Assembly (NCBI GenBank): GCA_964547525.1
Contig: CAZJOD010000085.1
Coordinates: 1-16,384, forward strand
DNA: 16,384 bases
DNA from: CAZJOD01 sp964547525
GTDB taxonomy: Bacteria > Bacillota > Clostridia > JAAYHZ01
Direction of reading: 5' to 3'
Below, piece by piece: positions 8,316-15,349 of the stretch. Position 1 is the first letter of the stretch; each line of letters opens with the position of its first letter. A program made the position numbers and the translations under genes. Under the pieces are notes generated by a model. The model searched no databases, was not told where the DNA came from, and worked only from the letters and a program-made list of their open reading frames with translations.

Positions 8316-9464
8316 ATGATGACATCTAGAGATAGAATATTATGCGTGCTAGAAGGTGGTATACCGGATAAAATACCGATTTCGCCCAGAATATATTATT
8401 GGCTTATGGAACAGAAAAAAACCCATCTTGAATTGAAAGAAATTTTTGATTACGATCCTATGTATGAAATTGGATGCGGCCTGCCCGGAACATGGCAAAG
8501 CATATATCATTATATGCATAAAAATTATCCGAATTCAGACTATGTTAAGAACGTAAAACTGGAAGAAATTTATGAGACAAAACCAAATGATGATAAAAAG
8601 TACCTTACTAGGATTTTTTATACTCCTACAGGACGACTACAAGAAAAGTTAGCTATAGCTCCTCCGGGAAGAGAATACGGTATGGCTCCAAATCCTCACT
8701 ATATTGAACATATGATAAAAGACAAAAGTGATTTGGAAAAAATGAATTATTTATTATTAGATAAGAAATACTTTCCTAAGTTAAATCTAAAAGAAATTGA
8801 CGAGAGCTTAGGGCATGAAGGTTTGTTAATGTTCCGACCACATTCGGGTGTTGACGCTATGTTGGCCGATTCTATCGGTGTGGTGAACATACTAATGTTA
8901 TACTATGACGATATTAAACTTCTTAAAGACGCTATTTTATTCTTTCAGAATTTTTACAGTACATATGCGGAATATGTACTTGAGCAAGATATAACAATGT
9001 TTTTTGAAGCATGGTATAATGCCAGCCTGAGTACAGGTTGGTCACCCGATATGTACCGTGAATTATTTTTACCTCATATTAAAGAAAATGTGAAATTAGC
9101 TCATAAATATGGTGCCTATTATCATTTTTATGATGATGGAAAAATAATGCCTTTAATAGAGGATTTTAAAGAAGCCGGTATAGATATGATAACAACTCTT
9201 ACTCCCCCTCCTACAGGTGATGTTATTCCGGAAGTAGTTAAAGAAAAGATTGGTGACAAAGTCGTTTTAAGCGGTTATGTGGATTTGATAAAGATGCGCT
9301 TCGGAACAAAAAACGAAGTAATTGAAATGACTAAACATGCAATTGAAACCATGGGTAAAAACGGCAGATTTATATTAGGAACCAGTGATTCCATACGGGA
9401 CGGCACCCCATTTGAAAATGTAAAAGCATTCTTTGAAACCGGGCGTAAATACGGTAATTATTAA
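8316..9464 (+). CDS. Uroporphyrinogen decarboxylase superfamily protein (not heme biosynthesis)
   Basis: A 382-residue TIM-barrel protein of the URO-D/methyltransferase superfamily. Support comes from the N-terminal SRDRILCVLEGGIPDKIP, MFFEAWY (228-234), HFYDDGKIMPLIEDFKEAGID (270-290), TLTPPPTGDV (294-303) and GRFILGTSDSIRDGTPFENV (350-369). It lacks the heme enzyme's N-terminal signature as I know it, and it sits among sugar-type genes. Such proteins are common in clostridial sugar loci with no assigned reaction; relatives with known roles are corrinoid or CoM methyltransferases, but no corrinoid protein gene is nearby. AGGAGG at 8300-8305 favours the ATG at 8316; the next codon is also ATG. 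A run of nine T at 8307-8315 fills the gap between ribosome site and start. Probably co-transcribed with the gene upstream. Confidence 0.75.
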   Translation: MMTSRDRILCVLEGGIPDKIPISPRIYYWLMEQKKTHLELKEIFDYDPMYEIGCGLPGTWQSIYHYMHKNYPNSDYVKNVKLEEIYETKPNDDKKYLTRIFYTPTGRLQEKLAIAPPGREYGMAPNPHYIEHMIKDKSDLEKMNYLLLDKKYFPKLNLKEIDESLGHEGLLMFRPHSGVDAMLADSIGVVNILMLYYDDIKLLKDAILFFQNFYSTYAEYVLEQDITMFFEAWYNASLSTGWSPDMYRELFLPHIKENVKLAHKYGAYYHFYDDGKIMPLIEDFKEAGIDMITTLTPPPTGDVIPEVVKEKIGDKVVLSGYVDLIKMRFGTKNEVIEMTKHAIETMGKNGRFILGTSDSIRDGTPFENVKAFFETGRKYGNY

Positions 9465-9514
9465 TATGATTCTACTGCATAGACTATAGGTAAAGGTATA
9501 TTCAATGACAAACG

Positions 9515-9542
9515 ACAGGATGCCGTTTAAGCGGCATCCTGT
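9515..9542. terminator. GC-rich hairpin between convergent genes
   Basis: ACAGGATGCCG (9515-9525) pairs perfectly with CGGCATCCTGT (9532-9542) around a 6-base loop. It lies between gene ends at 9464 and 9589, so it is probably a terminator for one or both. Neither side has a clean T-run (rightward ACTGTAATT, leftward CGTTTGTCATT), so termination may be weak or helped by other factors. Confidence 0.6.
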
Positions 9543-9588
9543 ACTGTAATTCAAAGCGAATGAGTTATTGTAGTAAAAACTGCTAATT

Positions 9589-10992
9589 TTAATTATTTAT
9601 CTTATTTATCAGTCTTTCTAATGCCGAAGCTATTGCTTCGGCTGTTTTGGGGCCTAATGAATTAGTTTCTTCATAATGTCTTCTTCCGTATATATCTCTG
9701 GCATTTTCTATATAAGGCATCTTCTCGTCTAAAACAAAATCATTAGGGGGAATTATGTATCCGATTTCATCATTACTTAAGCCGAACACCATTAAATCTT
9801 TTACACCTACTATATCGCATAATGTTAGGGGGTTAATTTCGGATTTATTGGCTGCAAGAAAATTTTCATTACCTCCGTATGCAAGTTCGGGAAATAGCTC
9901 TCCCGGTACAAATACGGCTTTTATATCACCTATCTCCACATATGACACTTCGGTTCTAGCGGCAAGTTTATATTGGCCCTTGCTTTTTACCGCTTCTGTT
10001 GACAATATACCCAAGAATTTTTCAATCAAGAATACTTTATTTTCTAAAGGTATATCGAAAACTTCAGTAATAATATTAAATGACGGAATAAGTTTTTTTT
10101 CTTCTTTTATACCAAGCGCTGCATCGGCTAAAATTTCACCGGTTTTTCGCGTAGATGTAACAACATCAAGTTCGACACCTCGATCATCTTTAAGAACCGG
10201 AGTGCTAATAAGTCCACCTATGGCACCGGGGAAAAACACAAATTCATCTCCTGTCACCTCTTTTATTCTTCTTCCCATATAACAAGGAAAATCCGCACTA
10301 ACCAGGCTGTTTGAAGAACGTAGGGCTTCCGGATGAGCGGCGAAATTTATTATATGTAACCCTTCACTATTGTCATTCGGTTCAAATCTTAATCTATAAA
10401 TTGTTTTGTCATATATTTGAGGATCTCTCGAATCTTTTTGTATGCTATCTACTTCCACAGAACCCGAATATAAGTCACCGTCTTTTCGATTCTGATAAGC
10501 ACCTATTATTGCTTCTGTCACACCCTTATACAATATATTCATAAATTTTTCCGATTTTCCGGAAATCATAATCGGGCCCCAAAGACCTAATGTATCTATC
10601 CCGGCATGAGTATGCGTACTAATTATATTAATGGAACGACAACCGCTATTTTTTTGAAAATCCGCCAGCAGCTTTCTCATGTTTTCAACATCCGCTCTAG
10701 ATAGCCCTATGCAATCTACGGCAACCATAACAACACCACCTCTACCGGAGTTATCGTCGATCCATATAGCACGTACATATTGCGGATCTAAAAGTCCGGT
10801 AGCCGGATTATCAGGTTTATAACCTGCTATATAATAGGTGCCGGTATCAAGGTCATCCGGTATTATTTCTCTCTTATCAAACCCTATCGTCCATATATGT
10901 CCCTCACCCCTGAACGACTCCGTTTCAGTTTTTGTACAACCATATAAAGAAAGTATTAAAACAAACAACATAATAATAACTGCGATTTTCAT
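9589..10992 (-). CDS. Ceramidase-fold lipoprotein hydrolase
   Basis: A 467-residue protein with a lipoprotein signal (hydrophobic 3-17, lipobox LYGC, Cys19) and a neutral/alkaline ceramidase-type domain. Visible motifs are STHTHAG (125-131), NFAAHPE (216-222), SADFP (232-236), FPGAIGG (254-260), VPGELFPELA (362-371), SNDEIGY (406-412) and HYEETNS (439-445). Compared with ceramidases, the probable zinc ligands are kept: His in the THTH motif, His220, Glu365 and Tyr412. The GDxSPN serine motif is replaced by GGLIS. It should be anchored outside the membrane and hydrolyse an amide or ester in an external substrate. It is a distant paralogue of the cytoplasmic protein at 2260-3570 and keeps the Glu ligand which that protein has lost. 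Its AGGAGG overlaps the TAG stop of the upstream membrane protein gene, so the two are translationally coupled. Confidence 0.75.
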   Translation of the reverse strand: MKIAVIIMLFVLILSLYGCTKTETESFRGEGHIWTIGFDKREIIPDDLDTGTYYIAGYKPDNPATGLLDPQYVRAIWIDDNSGRGGVVMVAVDCIGLSRADVENMRKLLADFQKNSGCRSINIISTHTHAGIDTLGLWGPIMISGKSEKFMNILYKGVTEAIIGAYQNRKDGDLYSGSVEVDSIQKDSRDPQIYDKTIYRLRFEPNDNSEGLHIINFAAHPEALRSSNSLVSADFPCYMGRRIKEVTGDEFVFFPGAIGGLISTPVLKDDRGVELDVVTSTRKTGEILADAALGIKEEKKLIPSFNIITEVFDIPLENKVFLIEKFLGILSTEAVKSKGQYKLAARTEVSYVEIGDIKAVFVPGELFPELAYGGNENFLAANKSEINPLTLCDIVGVKDLMVFGLSNDEIGYIIPPNDFVLDEKMPYIENARDIYGRRHYEETNSLGPKTAEAIASALERLINKINN

Positions 10993-11003
10993 TTTACAAC
11001 CTC

Positions 11004-11486
11004 CTAAATGATGCCGGTTAAGGCTCCACTATTTACAAGCGGAAACAAAATGCGCAAAACGTTATCAAATCTAATACCGTTCACTACAGAAAAGTAAACA
11101 GATGTTAAAATTGTTAATATTATAACAGGTATAGTAATAAATACCCATATAAAAACTGAATAATGTCGTTTGCGAATATATGCTTTTCTTATTTTTGAAA
11201 ATATTATAATTATAATCATAGAAGATAAAAGTGTTATGGTCCAGGGAGGATTTATTACTGCAAACTTTAATTGAGATAATATGGCAAAAACATCAGATGA
11301 ATCGAAAAATAGTCCAATTATTACTGCTAAATTATGTAAAAACAACCGTGCAAGTAATCTTAAAATTAGTGTTATAACAGCTATAAACGATATAATTAAT
11401 ATCAACTTGCGCGTTTTATAATCTATAACATCCGTAACGTTTAATTCTTTAGGTCTTTTATTAGAATTGATAAATTTTTCGTCCAT
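11004..11486 (-). CDS. Small integral membrane protein of unknown function
   Basis: About 160 residues. There are three clear hydrophobic segments (LILIISFIAVITLIL, then a segment around WTITLLSSMIIIIIF, and VFIWVFITIPVIILTILTSVYF), a weaker one around NLAVIIGLFF, and a basic loop KIRKAYIRKRHY between the last two. I recognise no family; it looks like clostridial membrane proteins encoded beside exported hydrolases. Start choice: the first ATG (11495) directly abuts AGAAAGGA (11503-11496), too close to use, while the in-frame ATG at 11486 is 9 bases away, which is ideal. The stop TAG lies inside the AGGAGG of the following lipoprotein gene, so the pair is one operon and the products probably work together at the membrane. 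Confidence 0.65.
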   Translation of the reverse strand: MDEKFINSNKRPKELNVTDVIDYKTRKLILIISFIAVITLILRLLARLFLHNLAVIIGLFFDSSDVFAILSQLKFAVINPPWTITLLSSMIIIIIFSKIRKAYIRKRHYSVFIWVFITIPVIILTILTSVYFSVVNGIRFDNVLRILFPLVNSGALTGII

Positions 11487-11550
11487 AACATTCATTCCTT
11501 TCTAAATAACAATTACATCCGTCTTTGTAAATTTATATTGTCATAATATA

Positions 11551-11579
11551 ATTCTACTATTTTTTATCTATCATTACAA
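11551..11579 (-). promoter_or_regulatory. Putative promoter for the membrane protein-lipoprotein operon
   Basis: On the minus strand TTGTAA (11579-11574) and TAGAAT (11556-11551) are separated by 17 bases, about 65 bases upstream of the chosen start. Confidence 0.45.
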
Positions 11580-11608
11580 TAATACTACCGTAAACAGATT
11601 TAAAAATA

Positions 11609-11617
11609 TGATATAAT
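11609..11617 (+). promoter_or_regulatory. Extended -10 for the dehydrogenase operon
   Basis: TGA TATAAT (11609-11617) is an extended -10 element with a perfect hexamer; no good -35 is seen 16-18 bases upstream. It lies 50 bases before the ATG at 11667, which has GGGAG at 11655-11659. Confidence 0.45.
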
Positions 11618-11666
11618 TAAAAAATAATAATCTCTTTTTTAACTCAAACTCAACGGGAGAATTATC

Positions 11667-12650
11667 ATGAATTATATATCAGCAATAAATTTTACAAAAA
11701 AGCAAAAACCGGAAATTATTTATTTAGAAAAAGCAAATCCTGCATGTAATCAACTTGGTATAAAAATAATTGCATCTTCTTTATGTAATCATTCTGAAAT
11801 GAGAAGTTTTTTCGGTAACAGTGAACCCGGTTACGGATTCTCGTATCCCATGAAACCAGGTGAGCCGGGGCATGAAGCAGTAGGTGTTGTCACTGAAAAA
11901 GGATGTTTTACAGATGAATTTAATATTGGTGATATTGTTGTAATGACAGGTCATGGTGGTGATGAATGCCACCGATCTTTTGTCATAAAAGAGAGCGGTT
12001 GTGTTGCAAAAATATTTCCGCACGATAGAAATCCGGCTCATGCCGCAATGCTTGAAATGTTCGGTTGCGCATATCACTGTACCAAAGTGTTGTTAAAAGA
12101 TGCCGATTATGAAAATAAGAAAGTAGCTATAATAGGTTTGGGTGCTATCGGTTTATGTGCATTACAATTGCTTAAGCTTTGGCCTATAAAATCTTTAACC
12201 GCTATTGATGTTTCACAAGATAAACTTGATATATCATTTAAAATGCAAGCTGATAGAAACATATTGATTCATCCAGAAATGAGTACATCCGAAATAAAAA
12301 ATATAACAGGAGAATTTGATGTGGTTATAGAATGTTCCGGTAGTGCGAACGGTCATTTGCTTGCATATGAATTAGGTGTTCAATCTATCATATTTGCAAG
12401 TTATTGTCCGGTTCCGGTAACTGTAAAACAATCGGATCTTTTTAATAAAAACACCACAATTTATAACCCCGGTATTCTCACTACAGCGGATTTAAAAGCG
12501 GTTGCAACTTTATATAATAAAAAATTAATTGACCCGGCTCCTATGATTTCAAAAATGATTTCTCCTGATATTGAAAAGTATATAGAAACAATTTATGAGA
12601 TAAAAAGCGGTAAAATCATAAAAGCTTTAATAGATTGGAGAAAACTATGA
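11667..12650 (+). CDS. Zinc-type alcohol/polyol dehydrogenase (MDR family)
   Basis: A 327-residue medium-chain dehydrogenase. Probable catalytic zinc ligands are Cys40 (SSLCNHSE), His69-Glu70 (GEPGHEAVG) and Glu130 (MLEMFGC). The nucleotide fold has GLGAIG at 157-162, with Asp181 after strand two (AIDVS), which favours NAD over NADP. The four-cysteine structural zinc lobe present in typical members, such as the Tdh at the right of this window, is missing, so the protein is slightly short. It should oxidise or reduce a hydroxyl or carbonyl of a sugar, polyol or sugar acid; the substrate cannot be read from the sequence. The last codons overlap the next gene as ATGA, making a tight operon with the isomerase-like gene. 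Confidence 0.8.
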   Translation: MNYISAINFTKKQKPEIIYLEKANPACNQLGIKIIASSLCNHSEMRSFFGNSEPGYGFSYPMKPGEPGHEAVGVVTEKGCFTDEFNIGDIVVMTGHGGDECHRSFVIKESGCVAKIFPHDRNPAHAAMLEMFGCAYHCTKVLLKDADYENKKVAIIGLGAIGLCALQLLKLWPIKSLTAIDVSQDKLDISFKMQADRNILIHPEMSTSEIKNITGEFDVVIECSGSANGHLLAYELGVQSIIFASYCPVPVTVKQSDLFNKNTTIYNPGILTTADLKAVATLYNKKLIDPAPMISKMISPDIEKYIETIYEIKSGKIIKALIDWRKL

Positions 12651-13495
12651 AGCTTGCGGTTGATACATATAGTTATTATACGCATTTGGGAAAACATCAA
12701 TTTAAGCCTAAATATCCTAAAGATTTATTATGGTATTTGGAGATAACTAAACGAATGAAACTTGACGGTGTACATATTGATCCCGCGCACATAAACTACA
12801 ATCAAGATCTAACATATATTAAAGATTTTGTTAATGAAAATCTAATGTATATAGAGCTCGGAGCTATGGAAATAACTGAAGATAGTTTTATCAATTACTT
12901 AAATACCGCTAAGATATTAGGTTCTAAAGTTCTAAGAACTTTTACAGGAGGTTCTTGTAATGATGATAGAAATACTATAACCGATAAGGTAAAGACTGCG
13001 AAAAATAAACTGCAAAAGATGCTACCAATAATTGAAAAATATAAGATTTGTGTTGCCGTTGAAAACCATATAGACATATTTGTAGATGACCTGTACTACC
13101 TGACCGATATAGACAGTCCGTATGTTGGAATCTGTTTTGACAGCGGTAATTTTGCAGCGACAGGTGAAAATGTATTCGACGCTTTAAAAGTATTTATGAA
13201 TCGTATTGTTTGTACTCATATTAAAGACGCTTGTTCTAAGGAAGCTTATGATGATGCGGTACCTTTTGGAATTTTAGGAAAGGAAGTTCATTTTTGCCCG
13301 TTAGGTGAAGGTTTTATACCTATTCCTCTTTTAATTGGAGAATTAATTAAGGCAAAAGGATCTGATATGAATATAACCTTGGAAATACCCGTAACATTAC
13401 GATCATACATGTCCGAAAACGAAATATTGAAATTAGAATTGGAAAATATAAAAAAAAGTGTTGAATATATGAGAAACATAGATTCAATAATATAA
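12647..13495 (+). CDS. Sugar phosphate isomerase/epimerase-type TIM barrel
   Basis: A 282-residue protein of the xylose-isomerase-like/AP-endonuclease-2 fold. The metal-binding pattern is clear: Glu139 (VAVENH), Asp165 (ICFDSGN), His191 (CTHIKD) and Glu246 (TLEIPV). Members interconvert keto- and aldo- or epimeric sugars, act as inosose-type dehydratases, or act on related sugar acids. I chose the ATG at 12647, which overlaps the upstream stop as ATGA and has GGAG 6 bases before it. A TTG at 12635 would lie on that ribosome site and is unlikely. It is translationally coupled to the dehydrogenase, so both probably act in succession on one substrate in the cytoplasm. The exact reaction is unknown. 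Confidence 0.8.
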   Translation: MKLAVDTYSYYTHLGKHQFKPKYPKDLLWYLEITKRMKLDGVHIDPAHINYNQDLTYIKDFVNENLMYIELGAMEITEDSFINYLNTAKILGSKVLRTFTGGSCNDDRNTITDKVKTAKNKLQKMLPIIEKYKICVAVENHIDIFVDDLYYLTDIDSPYVGICFDSGNFAATGENVFDALKVFMNRIVCTHIKDACSKEAYDDAVPFGILGKEVHFCPLGEGFIPIPLLIGELIKAKGSDMNITLEIPVTLRSYMSENEILKLELENIKKSVEYMRNIDSII

Positions 13496-13549
13496 CTAAA
13501 CTGTCATATCGCTTTTTTTATTTGTCATTATTATAATTAGGAGGTACTT

Positions 13550-14503
13550 ATGAAAAACAAACTTAAGTTTAAAACCGACGGTTCTTTTAAAATAGTACAG
13601 TTTACCGATTTACATTATGGAGAAAATAAAGAAAATAATAAAAAAACTTTGGACTTAGCATATAACGTTATAAAATTCGAAAAACCCGATTTAATTATAT
13701 ACACAGGTGATGTTATACGCGGACAAGAATATGAATCCGCACGCAATCTATTAAATGAAGCTATATCTCCTGCCGTTATATCAAATATACCTTTTGCGAT
13801 GGTAATAGGAAACCACGATACCGAGCAAACCGATCCCTTAACAAAAGTTTTAACAAAAGATCAGTACATCGATATTCAGCAAGAGCACAGTTCCTGTATG
13901 ACACAAAAAGGTGACCCGACCATTCATGGTGTAGGTAATTATACGATACAAATATTCGGGAACAACAATAAATTACAATGGGTACTTTTTTGTATTGATT
14001 CCGGTGGAGTAAGCACACATCCTAATATAAAGGGATGGGATTATATAAAAAGAGACCAAATACAATGGTATACAGAAAAAACTAAAAAACTGGAAAATAA
14101 GCACGGTAGTTTCCACTCATTGATGTTCTTTCATATACCGCTACAGGAATACAAGGAGGTTTGGCACACACGCGATTGTTACGGACACAAGAATGAAGCT
14201 ATAAACGGAGCGGAATTAAATTCCGGATTATTTTCAACAATGTTGGAAATGGGTAATGTTCGGGGTGTATTTGCAGGGCATCAACATACTAATGATTTTT
14301 GGGGAGACCTTTACGGTATAAAGCTGGCATACGGACGTTGCTCAGGTTATAATGCATATGGAAAAGACGGATTTAAACGAGGTGCGAGAGTAATTGTTTT
14401 AGAAGATAATGTTCCCGACTTTCGAACATATTTAAATCTGGAAGGGAATGAAACGGTATTAAATCAACCATTACATACTCCCGAAGATATTATCTCTCCT
14501 TGA
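13550..14503 (+). CDS. Calcineurin-like metallophosphoesterase
   Basis: A 317-residue protein with the full metallophosphoesterase motif set: FTDLHYG (Asp20, His22), YTGDVI (Asp54), GNHD (87-90), FFHIP (His195) and GHQH (243-246). It would use two metal ions to cleave a phosphate mono- or diester. The HIP motif and overall length resemble the small purple-acid-phosphatase/Dcr2-like bacterial group. There is no signal peptide, so it should be cytoplasmic. AGGAGGT precedes the ATG; a 54-base gap without a clear terminator links it to the isomerase-like gene, so it is probably the third gene of that unit. It may dephosphorylate a sugar phosphate made in the pathway, but that rests on context only. 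Confidence 0.85.
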   Translation: MKNKLKFKTDGSFKIVQFTDLHYGENKENNKKTLDLAYNVIKFEKPDLIIYTGDVIRGQEYESARNLLNEAISPAVISNIPFAMVIGNHDTEQTDPLTKVLTKDQYIDIQQEHSSCMTQKGDPTIHGVGNYTIQIFGNNNKLQWVLFCIDSGGVSTHPNIKGWDYIKRDQIQWYTEKTKKLENKHGSFHSLMFFHIPLQEYKEVWHTRDCYGHKNEAINGAELNSGLFSTMLEMGNVRGVFAGHQHTNDFWGDLYGIKLAYGRCSGYNAYGKDGFKRGARVIVLEDNVPDFRTYLNLEGNETVLNQPLHTPEDIISP

Positions 14504-14580
14504 TGACTAAAATTTTTAAAATCATATTAATACAATAATAACAAGCATGTTTATTTTAATATATAAAAAATGCGCAAGTA

Positions 14581-15135
14581 CTACTTTGGGTACCAAACCA
14601 CCAAAAACGCTTCTGCATCTTCATTTTCGGTGTTTTCAATTTTATGTTCCCGATCTACTTTGTACCTTGCGGTATCACCGGTGTAAAGAATTTTTTCATG
14701 ACCGCCGGCGGTTACTTTAAGTGTTCCCCGAATTACAGTTAAAAATTCCTCTGCATTAAAAATGTGGGCATTTGATATGTTTATACCCTTAGGGCTAAGA
14801 TACATATGATAGAGCTCCAAGTTATCGGTCATATGTATGGGAGAATTTATTTTTATTTTACAAGAACGGTCATCGGAGTATATCACAGGAGTATCATCTT
14901 TTCTTAATACTTCTATTTGACCGCTACCGTTTGATTCTAAGAGTTCTTCAACCGGTATGTCTAAAGCTCTGGAGATTTTCCATACTGTTGTAACGGTTGG
15001 ATTAGCTTTCTCTTGCTCAATTTGAGATAACATGGATTTAGATACACCGGATCTTTTTGAAAGTTCAGAGATGCTTATATTTTTTTTCTTTCTTAAATTA
15101 CAAATATTTTCACCAACTTTAGGCGGCTCAAGCAT
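14581..15135 (-). CDS. XRE-family HTH regulator with C-terminal cupin
   Basis: A 184-residue PuuR-type regulator. Residues 8-66 are an XRE helix-turn-helix (ISISELSKRSGVSKSMLSQI), and residues 105-184 are a small cupin that probably senses a ligand. The cupin's metal site looks incomplete: only His124 and Glu129/Glu130 are recognisable. AAGGAG lies 8 bases before the ATG. It is transcribed divergently from tdh, and a near-perfect 38-bp palindrome over the tdh promoter is its likely binding site, so it is probably the repressor of tdh. The cupin ligand could be threonine or a product of its breakdown, which is inference from the neighbour. Confidence 0.85.
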   Translation of the reverse strand: MLEPPKVGENICNLRKKKNISISELSKRSGVSKSMLSQIEQEKANPTVTTVWKISRALDIPVEELLESNGSGQIEVLRKDDTPVIYSDDRSCKIKINSPIHMTDNLELYHMYLSPKGINISNAHIFNAEEFLTVIRGTLKVTAGGHEKILYTGDTARYKVDREHKIENTENEDAEAFLVVWYPK

Positions 15136-15164
15136 ACATCTACTCCTTTTATTCCTTTCTTCTT

Positions 15165-15194
15165 AGTATAACAACATTCTCTTAAATTTGTCTA
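15165..15194 (-). promoter_or_regulatory. Putative promoter of the HTH-cupin regulator gene
   Basis: On the minus strand TAGACA (15194-15189) and TATACT (15170-15165) are 18 bases apart, ending 29 bases before the ATG at 15135. The palindrome at 15297-15334 is about 100 bases upstream, so repression of this promoter from that site is not obvious. Confidence 0.45.
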
Positions 15195-15279
15195 TAAAAT
15201 AATGTAGAAAATGTGTAATGGCATTAACAACGGCCAATTAAAATCATAAAAACATTATATTTTTGATAAAGTTTTTCTG

Positions 15280-15308
15280 TTGACACCTTTTTATTCGTTT
15301 CATATAAT
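15280..15308 (+). promoter_or_regulatory. Consensus promoter of tdh
   Basis: TTGACA (15280-15285) and TATAAT (15303-15308) match consensus exactly and are 17 bases apart. The predicted start near 15315 gives a leader of about 35 bases, with GGTGA at 15339-15343 as ribosome site. So strong a promoter would need a repressor, and the palindrome overlapping its -10 fits that. Confidence 0.85.
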
Positions 15309-15334
15309 GTACAATATAGAACAATATATGAAAC
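15297..15334. promoter_or_regulatory. Large palindromic operator over the tdh promoter
   Basis: The outer arms GTTTCATATA (15297-15306) and TATATGAAAC (15325-15334) are perfect inverted repeats. Read as one palindrome, 16 of 19 base pairs are symmetric. It covers the -10 and the start site, so a bound protein would block transcription. The divergent HTH-cupin regulator is the obvious candidate. Confidence 0.75.
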
Positions 15335-15349
15335 TAGTGGTGAAAATTT

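Noticed and set aside
8316..9464. HemE (heme biosynthesis)
   Set aside because: No heme genes nearby, the N-terminal signature differs, and the sequence resembles the large non-heme URO-D group in sugar loci.
9755..10282. A 175-residue open frame on the plus strand
   Set aside because: It is antisense to the well-supported ceramidase-fold lipoprotein gene, has no family-like motifs and no ribosome site.
11487..11495. First ATG of the small membrane protein
   Set aside because: It directly abuts AGAAAGGA; the in-frame ATG at 11486 has a normal 9-base spacing.
12635..12646. TTG start giving a 286-residue isomerase-like protein
   Set aside because: The TTG lies on the GGAG ribosome site itself; the ATG at 12647 has correct spacing and a typical ATGA overlap.
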